The notes: generated by a model from the sequence alone, not told the origin. Positions 49,963 to 59,228 are shown, counted from the first letter of the stretch. The stretch: 60,479 bases of DNA from Bradyrhizobium hereditatis (GCF_020329435.1 NZ_JAGKJK010000026.1:1-60479), one strand, 5' to 3'. Program-made: numbers and translations.

Positions 49963-51300
49963 ATGGCCGGTTTTGCCATGCCCGAGACGCGTTACGCGCT
50001 CAGCGGTGACGTCAACATCGCCTACCAAACCCTGGGTGATGGACCGGTCGATATCATCGGCGTTCCCGGCCTCTGTTCTCACATCGAATTTGCGCACGAG
50101 TTCGCCGGGTACACGACCTTCCTGCGACGTCTTTCGAAGTTCGCGCGAGTGGTGACATTCGACAAGAGAGGACAGGGCTTGTCGGACCGAATCGCCGGCG
50201 CTCCCAGCCTGGAGCAGCGTATGGACGATATGCGCGCCATCATGGACGAGATCGGCTCCAAGCGCACCATCCTGATGGGCCACTCGGAAGGGTGCCCGAT
50301 GAGCATCCTGTTCGCGGCGACCTATCCCGAACGCGTTTCGCATCTGATTCTGTTTGGCGGGTTTGCAAATGCTGCCGACCTGGTGCCGCCAGGCGTTACT
50401 CAGGAAAAGGTGGAAGCCTATTTGACCCAGCGGGTGAGAAGTTGGGGTAACGGCGACCTGATGAAAACGGTCATGCCAAGCCAGGCGCAAGATCAGAATG
50501 CAGTGGCGTTGATGGGCAAGTTCGAGCGGTTGGCAAGCAGTCCGGGCGCATTGAAGACGATCCAATTGCTGAACAGCCAGATCGACGTAACCTCGATTCT
50601 GCCGACGGTGCAGGTCCCGACCCTGGTGCTGCACCGCAAATCCGACGCCGTCGTGCCAGTTGCGCTTGGACGCAAGTTGGCCAAGCAGATCCCGAACGCC
50701 AAATATATCGAATATCCCGGCGGCGACCACGCTTTCTGGACGGGCGATACAGATACACTGCTAGGCGACATCGAGGAGTTCATCACGGGACACCGCGACG
50801 GCGATACCGTGGAATTGGAGCGCATACTGGCTACCGTGATGTTCACGGACATCGTAGATTCGACGCGCAGGGCCGCCGAAATGGGTGATCAGCGGTGGCG
50901 CGCCCTCCTCGATCATCATGACCAGCTGGCGCAGCGATTGATCAGTAAGCACCGCGGCTCCCTGGTGAAGAGCACCGGTGACGGCGTGCTGGCCATCTTC
51001 GATGGACCAGGCCGTGCCATTCGATGCGCCCTAGCATTCAGCGCAGCAGCCCAGCAGATCGGTCTTCCGCTGCGCGCCGGCCTTCATACCGGCGAGATTG
51101 AACTCAGGGGCGAGGATATCGGCGGCATAGCCGTTCATGCTGCGGCTCGCGTATTGGCACAATCCGCCGCGAACGAGGTGCTGGTATCGAGGGTCGTCAC
51201 CGATCTGGTCGCTGGCGCGGGTCTGAAGTTCGGCACTCGTGGTTCGTATGAACTCAAGGGTCTCCCCGGCCGATGGGAACTCTTTGCCGCCAGCCAATGA
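49963..51300 (+). CDS. Alpha/beta hydrolase-class III adenylate cyclase fusion
   Basis: About 445 residues. An N-terminal alpha/beta hydrolase has the nucleophile elbow MGHSEGCP, the acid in HRKSDAVVP and His in GGDHAFW. A C-terminal class III cyclase has MFTDIVDST (metal Asp), LVKSTGDGVLAIFDGP and GIAVHAAARV (transition-state Arg). Both halves retain the expected catalytic residues. The start at ATG 49963 is suggested by GGGG seven bases upstream; the frame is open to 49870. Such fusions occur in Bradyrhizobium and mycobacteria; the hydrolase part may be a ligand sensor. Probably cytoplasmic. Confidence 0.9.
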   Translation: MAGFAMPETRYALSGDVNIAYQTLGDGPVDIIGVPGLCSHIEFAHEFAGYTTFLRRLSKFARVVTFDKRGQGLSDRIAGAPSLEQRMDDMRAIMDEIGSKRTILMGHSEGCPMSILFAATYPERVSHLILFGGFANAADLVPPGVTQEKVEAYLTQRVRSWGNGDLMKTVMPSQAQDQNAVALMGKFERLASSPGALKTIQLLNSQIDVTSILPTVQVPTLVLHRKSDAVVPVALGRKLAKQIPNAKYIEYPGGDHAFWTGDTDTLLGDIEEFITGHRDGDTVELERILATVMFTDIVDSTRRAAEMGDQRWRALLDHHDQLAQRLISKHRGSLVKSTGDGVLAIFDGPGRAIRCALAFSAAAQQIGLPLRAGLHTGEIELRGEDIGGIAVHAAARVLAQSAANEVLVSRVVTDLVAGAGLKFGTRGSYELKGLPGRWELFAASQ

Positions 51301-51302
51301 TC

Positions 51303-52700
51303 TCAAGCAGAGTTCAGCGGTCTGCCCCGCATCTCGCCGAGATCCCAGAACAGACCGGCCATGATGGCGAGCGCTTCCTCCGTCACCGGCAGTAGAATGT
51401 GCTCGTCCGGCGCGTGCTGCGAGCAGCCGGGATAGGAATGCGGCACCCAGATCGTCGGCAGGCCCAGCCCTTCGGCGAACACATCATTGGGCAAGGAGCC
51501 GCCGAAGTTCGGCAGGATCGCCGGCGGCTTGCCGGTGGTCCTCAGGATCGAGTTCGCGGTCCAGCTCACCCAGGGACTGTCGACATCGGTGCGCGAGGCG
51601 GCGAAGCGCTGCGTGCCGCTCACCTGCACCATCGGAAAGCCGTTGGCATGCAGATGCGCGCGCACGGCGTCGACGACTTCTTCATATCTGGTGCCGACGA
51701 CGAAGCGAAGCTGCAGCACCGCGTTGGCATGCCCCGGAATGGCGTTCGCAGGCTTCTCGATATTGCCCGATGACATCGCCAGCACTTCCAGCGTGTTCCA
51801 GGCGAACAGCCGCTCGGCCGGCGACAATCCCTCCTCGCCCCAATCGGGCGCTAGCGCCGGCTCGTCCGCGGTCGGCTCGATCTTCACATCCGCGAGCGCC
51901 GCGCGGACGGCATTCGAAATCCGCGGCGGCTTGAGGGCGTCGAGCTTCATCCGGCCCTTGCCATCGACCAGGCACGCGATGGCGTTGCAAAGGATTGTCG
52001 CGGGATTGGCGAGCACGCCACCCCAATTGCCCGAATGGTGCCCGCCTTCACGCAAATTAACGTCGAGATGGATACGGTTGCCGCCGCGGCAGCCGAGAAA
52101 GATGGTCGGCCGCTCGGCGGACAGACGCGGTCCGTCGGACGCCAGGAACAGGTCGGCCTTGAGCTCCTCGCGATGGGCTTCGCAAACCTGCCGCAGATCG
52201 GGCGAGCCGATCTCCTCGCCAGTCTCGATGATGAACTTGGCGTTGAAGCCAAGCTTGCCGCCACGGGCTTCGCGCACGGCGCGGAGAGCCGCGAGATTGA
52301 TGCTGTGCTGGCCCTTGTTGTCGGCGGTACCGCGACCATAGACGCGATCGCCTTTGGTCGTGGTCTTCCAGGGATCGAGATTGTCGCGCCATTCGCCTTC
52401 CATGCCGTCGACGACGTCACCATGGCCATAAGTGAGCACGGTCGGCAGCGAGGCATCCTCTCGATAATCCGCCAGCAGATAAGGTCCCCTGCCGGTCGGC
52501 GATTCGATCAGGCGCGTGGAGAAATCGAGCGCGGCGAAAGCGGGCTGCAGGTCCTCGACGAGATAGGCACGGAGCGCCTCGCTGCGGCCGGGATTCTGGC
52601 TTTCGGTCCGGTAACCGACCCTGCGGCCGAGCTCGGCGATAAACGCGCCGGAATGAAGATGCTCGCGTACCCGCGCGATCGCGTCGGCTCTATCAGCCAT
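51303..52700 (-). CDS. M20-family metallopeptidase/deacylase, 465 aa
   Basis: An M20 (ArgE/DapE/CNDP-like) zinc enzyme. Ligand motifs: TYGHGDVVDG (His), YGRGTADNKG (Asp), ETGEEIGSPD (catalytic Glu), ASDGP and the C-terminal PGCSQHAPDEH. Length fits dipeptidase-like M20 members. The ATG at 52700 has GGAAGAG upstream. Its stop is 2 bp from the end of the convergent cyclase gene. Substrate unknown; peptides or N-acyl amino acids are usual. Confidence 0.9.
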   Translation of the reverse strand: MADRADAIARVREHLHSGAFIAELGRRVGYRTESQNPGRSEALRAYLVEDLQPAFAALDFSTRLIESPTGRGPYLLADYREDASLPTVLTYGHGDVVDGMEGEWRDNLDPWKTTTKGDRVYGRGTADNKGQHSINLAALRAVREARGGKLGFNAKFIIETGEEIGSPDLRQVCEAHREELKADLFLASDGPRLSAERPTIFLGCRGGNRIHLDVNLREGGHHSGNWGGVLANPATILCNAIACLVDGKGRMKLDALKPPRISNAVRAALADVKIEPTADEPALAPDWGEEGLSPAERLFAWNTLEVLAMSSGNIEKPANAIPGHANAVLQLRFVVGTRYEEVVDAVRAHLHANGFPMVQVSGTQRFAASRTDVDSPWVSWTANSILRTTGKPPAILPNFGGSLPNDVFAEGLGLPTIWVPHSYPGCSQHAPDEHILLPVTEEALAIMAGLFWDLGEMRGRPLNSA

Positions 52701-52882
52701 ATTTTCTCTTCCTTCGTTCACTCACAGGAGCCGCAACCTATCGGGATAAGCCGTCCGCTGGAAGTGGCGCGGCTAACGAATGGGCCTTGCTAAATGCAGC
52801 GAGGGTGCAACAATTTCGGGCAACAGCCCGGCATTTAACCGGGCGAATGCGCGGAGGAACTCTGCGCGGTTCGAGGTGCGTC

Positions 52883-54262
52883 ATGACAAAACAAATCCGG
52901 CTCAACGCCTTCGCCATGAACTGCGTGGCGCATCAATCGCCGGGGCTCTGGACCCATCCACGCGACCGCACGCTGGGGTACAACCGCCTGCCCTATTGGC
53001 TCGACCTGGCAAGGGTGCTGGAGCGCGGCCGGTTCGACGGGCTGTTTCTCGCTGACGTGCTCGGCGTCTACGATGTCTATGGCAACAGTCCGGACGCCGC
53101 GCTGCGCAACGCCGCGCAGACGCCGGCCAACGAGCCGCTGATGCTGATTCCGGCGATGGCGGCGGTCACGCAGAATCTCGGCTTCGGCGTCACCAGCAAT
53201 CTCTCCTTCGAGCCGCCCTACCCGTTTGCGCGGCGCATGTCGACCCTCGATCACCTGACCGAAGGCCGCATCGGCTGGAACGTGGTGACCGGCTATCTGG
53301 ACAGCGCAGCCCGGGGCGCCGGCAAGGACAAGCAGACCGCGCATGACGACCGGTACGAGATCGCGGACGAATATATGGAGCTGGTCTACAAGCTCTGGGA
53401 AGGAAGCTGGGAGGACGGCGCCGTGCTGCGCGACCGCGCGCGCGGCATTTTTGCCGATCCGTCGAAAGTGCATCGCATCGCGCATGAGGGCGCCCATTAC
53501 CGGCTCAACGCGATTCACCTGAGCGAGCCGTCACCGCAGCGCACGCCGGTGCTGTACCAGGCCGGCACCTCGCCGCGCGGCCGGCAGTTCGCCGCCCAAC
53601 ATGCCGAATGCGTGTTCATGTCAGGCCCGTCGGCCAAGATCATAGGCCCGCGCGTGGCGGCGATCCGCGCATTGGCAAAGGAGATCGGCCGCAACCCGGC
53701 CGAGATCCTGATGTTCTCGATGATGACGATCATCCTCGGCCGTACAGAAGCGGAGGCGAAAGCGAAATACGCCGACTATCGCAGGCACATCGCGCCCGAG
53801 GGTGCGCTGGCCTTGATGTCAGGCTGGATGGGCGTCGATTTCTCGAGCTACGATCTCGATCAGCAGGTCCGCCACGTCCAGAACGATGCCGGCCGCACCG
53901 CGCTCGACAACGTCACGCGCGCTGATCCTGACAGGGTCTGGACCGTGCGCGAGGTGGTCGAGCACGTCGGCATCGGCGGCGCCGGCCCTGTCGTGGTCGG
54001 CACGCCCGAAAAGGTCGCCGATGACATCGAGGCGTGGTTCGAAGAGACCGACGTCGATGGTCTCAACGTCGCATTCGCCACCTCGCCCGGCGATTTCGAG
54101 GATATCGCCGACATGCTGGTGCCCGAGCTGACGAGGCGCGGGCGGTACAAGAGCGGATATGCAGAGGGTACGTTGCGGGAGAAGCTGTTCGGCAAGGGCC
54201 GCGCGCGGCTAACGGAGCAGCATCCGGCAAGCCGGTATCGCGCGAAGGCAAGCGCTGCGTAG
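52883..54262 (+). CDS. LLM-class flavin-dependent monooxygenase (NtaA/DszA type), second copy
   Basis: A 459-residue monooxygenase of the same family as the one at 35739 but clearly a different paralogue: NCVAHQSPGLWTHPRD at the N-terminus, FEPPYPFARRMSTLDHLTEG, RIGWNVVTGYLDSAARGAG and YQAGTSPRGRQFAAQHAE. The ATG at 52883 follows GAGG. Needs an external FMN reductase, not seen nearby. It sits between an M20 peptidase and an enolase/decarboxylase pair; cooperation is possible but unproven. Its stop codon lies within a REP element. Confidence 0.92.
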   Translation: MTKQIRLNAFAMNCVAHQSPGLWTHPRDRTLGYNRLPYWLDLARVLERGRFDGLFLADVLGVYDVYGNSPDAALRNAAQTPANEPLMLIPAMAAVTQNLGFGVTSNLSFEPPYPFARRMSTLDHLTEGRIGWNVVTGYLDSAARGAGKDKQTAHDDRYEIADEYMELVYKLWEGSWEDGAVLRDRARGIFADPSKVHRIAHEGAHYRLNAIHLSEPSPQRTPVLYQAGTSPRGRQFAAQHAECVFMSGPSAKIIGPRVAAIRALAKEIGRNPAEILMFSMMTIILGRTEAEAKAKYADYRRHIAPEGALALMSGWMGVDFSSYDLDQQVRHVQNDAGRTALDNVTRADPDRVWTVREVVEHVGIGGAGPVVVGTPEKVADDIEAWFEETDVDGLNVAFATSPGDFEDIADMLVPELTRRGRYKSGYAEGTLREKLFGKGRARLTEQHPASRYRAKASAA

Positions 54263-54336
54263 CCCGGATGAGCGAAGCGACATCCGGGAAGCCAACTGAC
54301 ACCGGCCCCGGATATCGCTTTGCTCATCCGGGCTAC
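54259..54336. repeat. REP-type inverted repeat overlapping the monooxygenase stop codon
   Basis: Arms of about 30 bp: GTAGCCCGGATGAGCGAAGC... at 54259-54288 and ...GCTTTGCTCATCCGGGCTAC at 54307-54336, nearly exact reverse complements. The first TAG of the left arm is the stop codon of the upstream gene. The hairpin would lie at the 3' end of transcripts from both sides. Confidence 0.9.
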
Positions 54337-54364
54337 GAACTGCGAAGGCGCGCCCGCGCTTTCA

Positions 54365-55498
54365 TCATCGAACCGCAAAGCGTGCCAGCGCGTCCCAATC
54401 GATCTCGATGCCAAGGCCGGGCCCCTCGGGCACGCGCACGATGCCGCCGGTGTGTTCGATCGGCTTAACCAGAAGCGCTTGGCGAATGGGGTGCTCGGTC
54501 CGGTCGAACTCCAGGATCGGCTGGACCGGCGCGAGCGAAACCGGCGTGTGGGCAGGGATAACCGCCAGTAGCTGCAAGGACGCGGCGATCGCGATGCCGG
54601 TGCCCCAGACATGCGGATTGTAGCGGACGCCAAATGCTTCGGCCATGTCGGCGATCTTCTTGCATTCGGTGAGGCCGCCCGCTGCACATGTGTCCGGCTG
54701 GAGGATGTCGATCGCATGCGATGTCAGCACATCCCGGAAACCGAACCGCGTGAACTCGCATTCGCCGCCGGCAATGGGGATGGAGAGCGCCGTCTTCACC
54801 GCGCGATAGCCCGCCACATCCTCCGGCGGCACCGGCTCCTCGAACCATCCGATATCGTATGGCTCGATCATCCGGCCGAGGTAGATCGCGGCCACCGCGT
54901 CGTAGGCATGATTGGCATCGACCATCAGGGCGATGTCGGGCCCGATCGCCTCGCGCACGGCGCGCGTCACCGCCGCATCCTCTTCCACCCCGAAGCCGAC
55001 CTTGAGCTTCACCGACTTGAAGCCTTCCGCGACATAGCCGGCCGCCTCCTCGGCGAGATAGCGGAGCGGATCGCCCGATTTGCGGCGGTAAAGACCGGTC
55101 GCGTAAGCCTGCACTTCGGTGCGGAGCGGACCGCCCAGCAGCTGGTAGGCCGGCACGCCAAAATGCTTTCCCTTGATGTCCCACAGCGCGATGTCGATCC
55201 CGCTGAGGCCTTCGATCACGACGCCCTTCTGCCCGTGATCGCGGAGCCGCGCATAGATCATCTGCCACAAATAATCTGTTCGCAGCGGATCCTCGCCGAT
55301 CAGCCACGGCGCCACGCTCTGGACGACGGCAGCGGTCATCCGTGCCGGACCGTAGCATTCGCCCCAGCCGGTCAGGCCAGTGTCCGTCTCGATCTCGACC
55401 ACCATGGCGGTGCGGGTATCGTACCAGGCCCGGGAATACGCAAAGGGCTGCGAAAGCCTCGCCTCGAGGATGTGCGTTCGGACAGCGCTGATGATCAT
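54365..55498 (-). CDS. Enolase-superfamily enzyme, mandelate racemase subgroup
   Basis: A 377-residue MR/MLE protein. Catalytic KxK in SVKLKVGFG (about 165), metal ligands in MVDANHAYD, WFEEPVPPED and GGECEF, and the Asp/His pair in ILQPDTCAAGG and YNPHVWGTG are all present, as in mandelate racemase and the sugar-acid dehydratases. It could racemise a 2-hydroxy acid or dehydrate an acid sugar. It is 12 bp downstream of a benzoylformate-decarboxylase-like gene, so cotranscribed. The 3' side faces the monooxygenase gene. Confidence 0.9.
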   Translation of the reverse strand: MIISAVRTHILEARLSQPFAYSRAWYDTRTAMVVEIETDTGLTGWGECYGPARMTAAVVQSVAPWLIGEDPLRTDYLWQMIYARLRDHGQKGVVIEGLSGIDIALWDIKGKHFGVPAYQLLGGPLRTEVQAYATGLYRRKSGDPLRYLAEEAAGYVAEGFKSVKLKVGFGVEEDAAVTRAVREAIGPDIALMVDANHAYDAVAAIYLGRMIEPYDIGWFEEPVPPEDVAGYRAVKTALSIPIAGGECEFTRFGFRDVLTSHAIDILQPDTCAAGGLTECKKIADMAEAFGVRYNPHVWGTGIAIAASLQLLAVIPAHTPVSLAPVQPILEFDRTEHPIRQALLVKPIEHTGGIVRVPEGPGLGIEIDWDALARFAVR

Positions 55499-55510
55499 GC
55501 GTCGGCCGGT

Positions 55511-57175
55511 TCAATTCACCGCATTGCTAACCACGACTTCAATCAGCTTCGCGCCGGGGCGGCTGAAGGCGGATGACAACACCGGTTTGAGCTGACCCGG
55601 ATCGGTCACCTTCGTCGCTTCCAGCCCGAGCGATTTCGCCATGCCCGTAAAATCCACCGGCGGATCGATGAAATCCATGCCGACATAATTATCGTCGCCA
55701 TGGAAGGCGAGCAGCCGCTGCTTGATGATGCGATAGCCGCCATTGTTGACGATGACAAAGGTCAGCGGCAGCTTGTGGTTCGCGGCGGTCCACAGCGACT
55801 GGATCGAATACATCGCGCTGCCGTCGCCGGAATAGCACACGACCGGCCGCTGCGGATGGGCAAGGCTGACGCCGACGGAAGCCGGCAATCCCCAGCCGAT
55901 GCCGCCCGAAGCCAGCGCGTGATAACCGTAACGGTCGCGATGCGGACGCAGCGCGATCATCTGCCGCGATGACGTCAATCCCTCGTCGACCAGGATGGCA
56001 TCGTCGGGCATCGCCTCGACCACCTGCAGCGTCAGCCAGTCCGGATCAATCGGCGAAGTCTTGGCGTGCTTCGAAATCTGCTCGATCAGCGGCTTGCGCC
56101 TCGCCGTCCAGTTCTTTGATGCCAGCGCAGCCAATCCCTCTCGCGCACGCGCCTCAAGGGCGCGCCCACCAGCCGCCTTCAGTGCAGGAATCAGCACGCG
56201 CAGGGTTTCCCGCACATCCGCCTTCAGCGCGATCTCGGCGCCATAATTCTTGGCGATATCCCAATCGACCAGACCGACCTGGACGATCGAAAGTCCGTCC
56301 GGCAAGGGATCGATTTCGCTATAGACCGACATCCGCAAGGGATCGCCGCCGAGCGCGATGATAAGATCATAAGGCGACAGCGCGTCGCGCGCGATTTTCT
56401 GGACCCGCGCCAGCGCACCCATGAAGCACGGGCTCTCGGAGAGGAAATGCGCGCCATAGGGCGTCGGCGATTGATAGGCAGGACAACCCAACGCTTCCGC
56501 GAGTTGCGCGGCTTCCTGCAAGGCGTCGCTCTTGACGATCTCGTCGCCGACGATGATCACCGGCCGCTCCGCTTTGAGGATGCGCGCGGTCAGCGCCTGC
56601 AGCGACTCTTCCGACGGCTTGACGCGGGTGTCGATCCGGGTCGAACGGCCGAGGTCGATGCCGGCTTCCGAATTGAGGATGTCGCCCGGCAGCGAGATGA
56701 ACACCGGCCCTGTCGGCGGCGTGGTCGCGATCTTGGCGGCGCGGCGCACGATCCGCGGCAAATCCTCCAGCCGCGTCACCTCGACCGCCCATTTCACCAG
56801 CGGCTCGGCCATTCGCACCAGCGGACCATAGAGTACCGGCTCGGTCAGGCCATGGCCCTGCTCCTGCTGGCCGGCGGTGAGGATCAAGGGCGTGCCGGTG
56901 AAGCTTGCGTTGTAGAGCGAGCCCATGGCGTTGCCGAGGCCGGGCGCGACATGGACGTTGCAGGCGACGAGCTTGCCCGAGGCACGGCTGAAGCCGTCGG
57001 CCATGGCGACGACCAGGCTTTCCTGCATCGCCATCACATAGGTGAGGTCCGGATGGTCCTTCAGCGCATGCATGATCGGCAGTTCGGTGGTGCCGGGATT
57101 GCCGAACAGATGCGTGACGCCCTCGTCCTTCAGCAGTGCCAGAAATGCGGAGCGGCCGGTGATTTTGTTTTTCAT
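55511..57175 (-). CDS. ThDP-dependent decarboxylase, benzoylformate-decarboxylase-like, 554 aa
   Basis: ThDP enzyme: N-terminal LFGNPGTTELPIMHAL with the cofactor Glu in AMQESLVVAMADG, CNVHVAPGLGNAMGSL with a conserved His in the position of BFD His70, and the C-terminal ThDP motif YSGDGSAMYSIQSLW...VIVNN. The BFD Ser26 position is Thr here (GNPGTTELP). GGGAGGAACT precedes ATG 57175. Decarboxylates a 2-oxoacid, or is an acetolactate-synthase-like carboligase. Together with the enolase gene, a 2-hydroxyacid/2-oxoacid route is inferred. Confidence 0.9.
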   Translation of the reverse strand: MKNKITGRSAFLALLKDEGVTHLFGNPGTTELPIMHALKDHPDLTYVMAMQESLVVAMADGFSRASGKLVACNVHVAPGLGNAMGSLYNASFTGTPLILTAGQQEQGHGLTEPVLYGPLVRMAEPLVKWAVEVTRLEDLPRIVRRAAKIATTPPTGPVFISLPGDILNSEAGIDLGRSTRIDTRVKPSEESLQALTARILKAERPVIIVGDEIVKSDALQEAAQLAEALGCPAYQSPTPYGAHFLSESPCFMGALARVQKIARDALSPYDLIIALGGDPLRMSVYSEIDPLPDGLSIVQVGLVDWDIAKNYGAEIALKADVRETLRVLIPALKAAGGRALEARAREGLAALASKNWTARRKPLIEQISKHAKTSPIDPDWLTLQVVEAMPDDAILVDEGLTSSRQMIALRPHRDRYGYHALASGGIGWGLPASVGVSLAHPQRPVVCYSGDGSAMYSIQSLWTAANHKLPLTFVIVNNGGYRIIKQRLLAFHGDDNYVGMDFIDPPVDFTGMAKSLGLEATKVTDPGQLKPVLSSAFSRPGAKLIEVVVSNAVN

Positions 57176-57279
57176 AGTTCCTCCCACCCACGCTGCGAAG
57201 AAGCGCGGGGTGGAAACAGATGACCAAACTTGGCGCGCGTAAGCAATGGATCGCGGTCATGGCTGCTCTGCACGGGCAT

Positions 57280-57515
57280 TTTCCGTGTCCCCGACGCCGT
57301 GCAGCGCGGCAGCGGTACACCGCGGGACCCGGACAAAAAACGCGAAAACAACCCCATGCAAAGTAGAATGGGACCCGGCTCGCAGCGCTCAGGCAGCTTG
57401 CGCCTGCGGCACGAGATTGTCCGTCGTCACGGCCTCATCCCGCTCTAGGCCGTGTACTCATTAAGCGACTGACTGATGTCCGCTCAACCCTCAACAGCGG
57501 CGGAATAGCGGACAT
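57280..57515. repeat. Family C repeat and ATGTCCGCT/AGCGGACAT inverted repeat
   Basis: 57280-57430 holds the same type of inverted repeat as 47698-47840 (GTGTCCCCGACGCCGTGCAG, GGGACCCGGCTCGCAGCGC). Beyond it, ATGTCCGCT (57476-57484) and AGCGGACAT (57507-57515) form a 9-bp inverted pair. No gene is seen in the ~400 bp from 57176 to 57581. Confidence 0.7.
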
Positions 57516-57581
57516 AGCCCGATGTCGCAGAAGGGACCCTGAGCGGACCTGGGTCGCGATGTATCGTTCGCAACAGATCAA

Positions 57582-57989
57582 CTACGAGAGGCCCCCTCCA
57601 AGGAGCAATATGACGCCGGCTAAAGCGATCATGAAAATCAGGACCATCAAGAGCATCGTAAACATCACTTTCGTTCCAAGACTAAACCGCCCTTGTTTCT
57701 TGATCCCGTAGTTCGCCGCCAGTCGTGTGATCATGAAGCCCATGAGCACCAGGGCTGCTAAATTGGCTAGTAAGTCTAACGTTTCGGAGAAGCCAAGCAG
57801 CGGCCTAGCAGAAGTGTAGACTGCAAGTAGCGTGCCCGAGACGATGGTAGTCACCACTACTATCAGGTAGGCCTGTCCAAAGGTCAGCTTTCGCTCGAAA
57901 AATTTGATTACGGCCGCATGAATCAAGGAAACGAATAGTATGCCGACGACGAACGTTAGCATCGTCGGAATAACGGCGTCCGGCTGCAT
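57582..57989 (-). CDS. Hypothetical four-segment membrane protein, 135 aa
   Basis: Not recognised as a family. Four membrane segments are clear: IPTMLTFVVGILFVSLIHAA, LIVVVTTIVSGTLLAVYTS, LDLLANLAALVLMGFMITRL and MFTMLLMVLIFMIALAGVIL. A basic loop (GIKKQGRFSLGTK) separates the last two. Base composition is AT-richer than the core genes to the left, suggesting recent acquisition. Confidence 0.7.
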   Translation of the reverse strand: MQPDAVIPTMLTFVVGILFVSLIHAAVIKFFERKLTFGQAYLIVVVTTIVSGTLLAVYTSARPLLGFSETLDLLANLAALVLMGFMITRLAANYGIKKQGRFSLGTKVMFTMLLMVLIFMIALAGVILLLGGGLS

Positions 57990-58143
57990 CTCGGCGATCC
58001 CTGAGCAATTTGCGCCCGCTCATTTTGAACACAACCAGTGGTGTATGGACGAACGCAGTGGAGGATTCAAGCGGGCTGGATCTGGCGAGCAAGAACGTCC
58101 GCATCTGGGCCCGAAACCGACCAACTTCGTCGCCTGCCGCTAG

Positions 58144-58347
58144 TCTGGTATTGATGGCAGTCCAGACTTCGCATCAACGGTCCTTCGGGATTTTGCCTGT
58201 GGGCAAATCGTCGGACAGCGCAAGATCATCCGGCCCGCGCATGGCAAGCCTTACCTTGCCGAGCTAGAGCTGGTCGAACCCGGTGACGGCGTGCAGAGCG
58301 AGGGCCGCATGGTCGGCATGCTGCCGGTGCGCGGGTCACGTCAATGA
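58144..58347 (+). pseudogene. Probable gene remnant, no start codon
   Basis: A continuous frame between a TAG (58141) and a TGA (58345) with no ATG, GTG or TTG near its beginning. The residues are well-formed (RKIIRPAHGKPYLAELELVE, GDGVQSEGRMVGMLPVRG), and the codon choice looks like real coding sequence, so this may be the tail of a gene whose head was lost. I do not recognise the family. Confidence 0.4.
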
Positions 58348-58374
58348 AAGGAGGTCAGGAGGTGATCGAGCCGA

Positions 58375-58482
58375 GTGGGCATCAAATGTTCGGACTGCGG
58401 CGCTTCGCCGGATAAGCTGTTCATATTCTCCACCATGCACGGCCGCAATCGACGCACGCATGGCGGCTCATTTTGTTCCTAA
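58375..58482 (+). CDS. Possible 35-aa CxxC peptide
   Basis: A GTG-initiated frame reading VGIKCSDCGASPDKLFIFST to a TAA. AGGAGG lies 12 bases before the GTG, too far to be convincing. The KCSDCGAS motif looks like half a zinc ribbon, so this may also be a fragment of a longer gene. Weak. Confidence 0.3.
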   Translation: MGIKCSDCGASPDKLFIFSTMHGRNRRTHGGSFCS

Positions 58483-58560
58483 GTGTGATCTTGTTCACCG
58501 TGTTCGTTCGAGGAGTGGCTTACAAAGTGCGCTGGTTAGATGCTCAACCGGGAGGTCCCC

Positions 58561-59166
58561 ATGACACGGAGAGTATCCATAACGAGCCTTGTGGCTTTCT
58601 TCTCAACTATGCGGTCGAGGCGTCTGATGGGAGTGGCTGTCATCGCTGCGACGTGCATGTGCTTTCATCCCTCTGCGCACGCCATTCATCAACTGTGGGG
58701 TATAAGCGCTGTAACCTGCATACCGGCGAGCGCGTCAGGTCTTATCGTCACCGCTGGTGCTGTTACCGCCACCGCTGGAAGTACTGTCACGCTCTATTGC
58801 GGGGTTCCACCTGTTTACATTAGCCATATCGGCATAACCTATAAGGGCGGCGGGAACCCCGACCCCACCGCAGCCCGAGACACACAGGCGGCGGCGCGTC
58901 TGGATCCATTTTTCAGGGGCGTTGCGACAGCGGAGCTCCTCGAAATATCGATGGAAACAGGAGCTGAAACATCAAGGTGCGCAGTCCAGTCCAAGGGTTC
59001 GTTGCAGACCGCGACCGATGAAGCGAGATGCAGCGATCCCGCATGGCGTCCGAGTCATTCCCGAAATTTCTACTACGTGCGAATTATCGTGAAATCCGGC
59101 CTCTTCGCGCCACAGGACATGAGCGTCTACGGCGCATCGGTGAGTTATCGGCCGACTGATCCCTGA
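58561..59166 (+). CDS. Hypothetical exported protein, 201 aa
   Basis: ATG 58561 with GGGAGG upstream. An N-terminal signal sequence with a basic start (TRRVSITSLVAFFSTMRSRR, then LMGVAVIAATCMCFHPSAHA) gives cleavage near AHA-IHQ. The mature protein has several cysteines (AVTCIPASA, VTLYCGVPP, TSRCAVQSK, DEARCSDP), consistent with disulphide-bonded periplasmic or secreted use. AT-rich relative to core genes. No family recognised; it ends at a strong terminator. Confidence 0.7.
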   Translation: MTRRVSITSLVAFFSTMRSRRLMGVAVIAATCMCFHPSAHAIHQLWGISAVTCIPASASGLIVTAGAVTATAGSTVTLYCGVPPVYISHIGITYKGGGNPDPTAARDTQAAARLDPFFRGVATAELLEISMETGAETSRCAVQSKGSLQTATDEARCSDPAWRPSHSRNFYYVRIIVKSGLFAPQDMSVYGASVSYRPTDP

Positions 59167-59228
59167 ACGGCCGCCGCCCTGTGCCATGATCGATTCCACG
59201 GCCTGAAACCAAGGATATGAATCATGTG

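Noticed and set aside
58350..58375. A stretch resembling the complement of the 16S rRNA 3' end (AGGAGGTGATCGAGCC)
   Set aside because: The match ends after about 16 bases and flanking sequence does not fit 16S rRNA. It is best seen as chance or as Shine-Dalgarno-like sequence.
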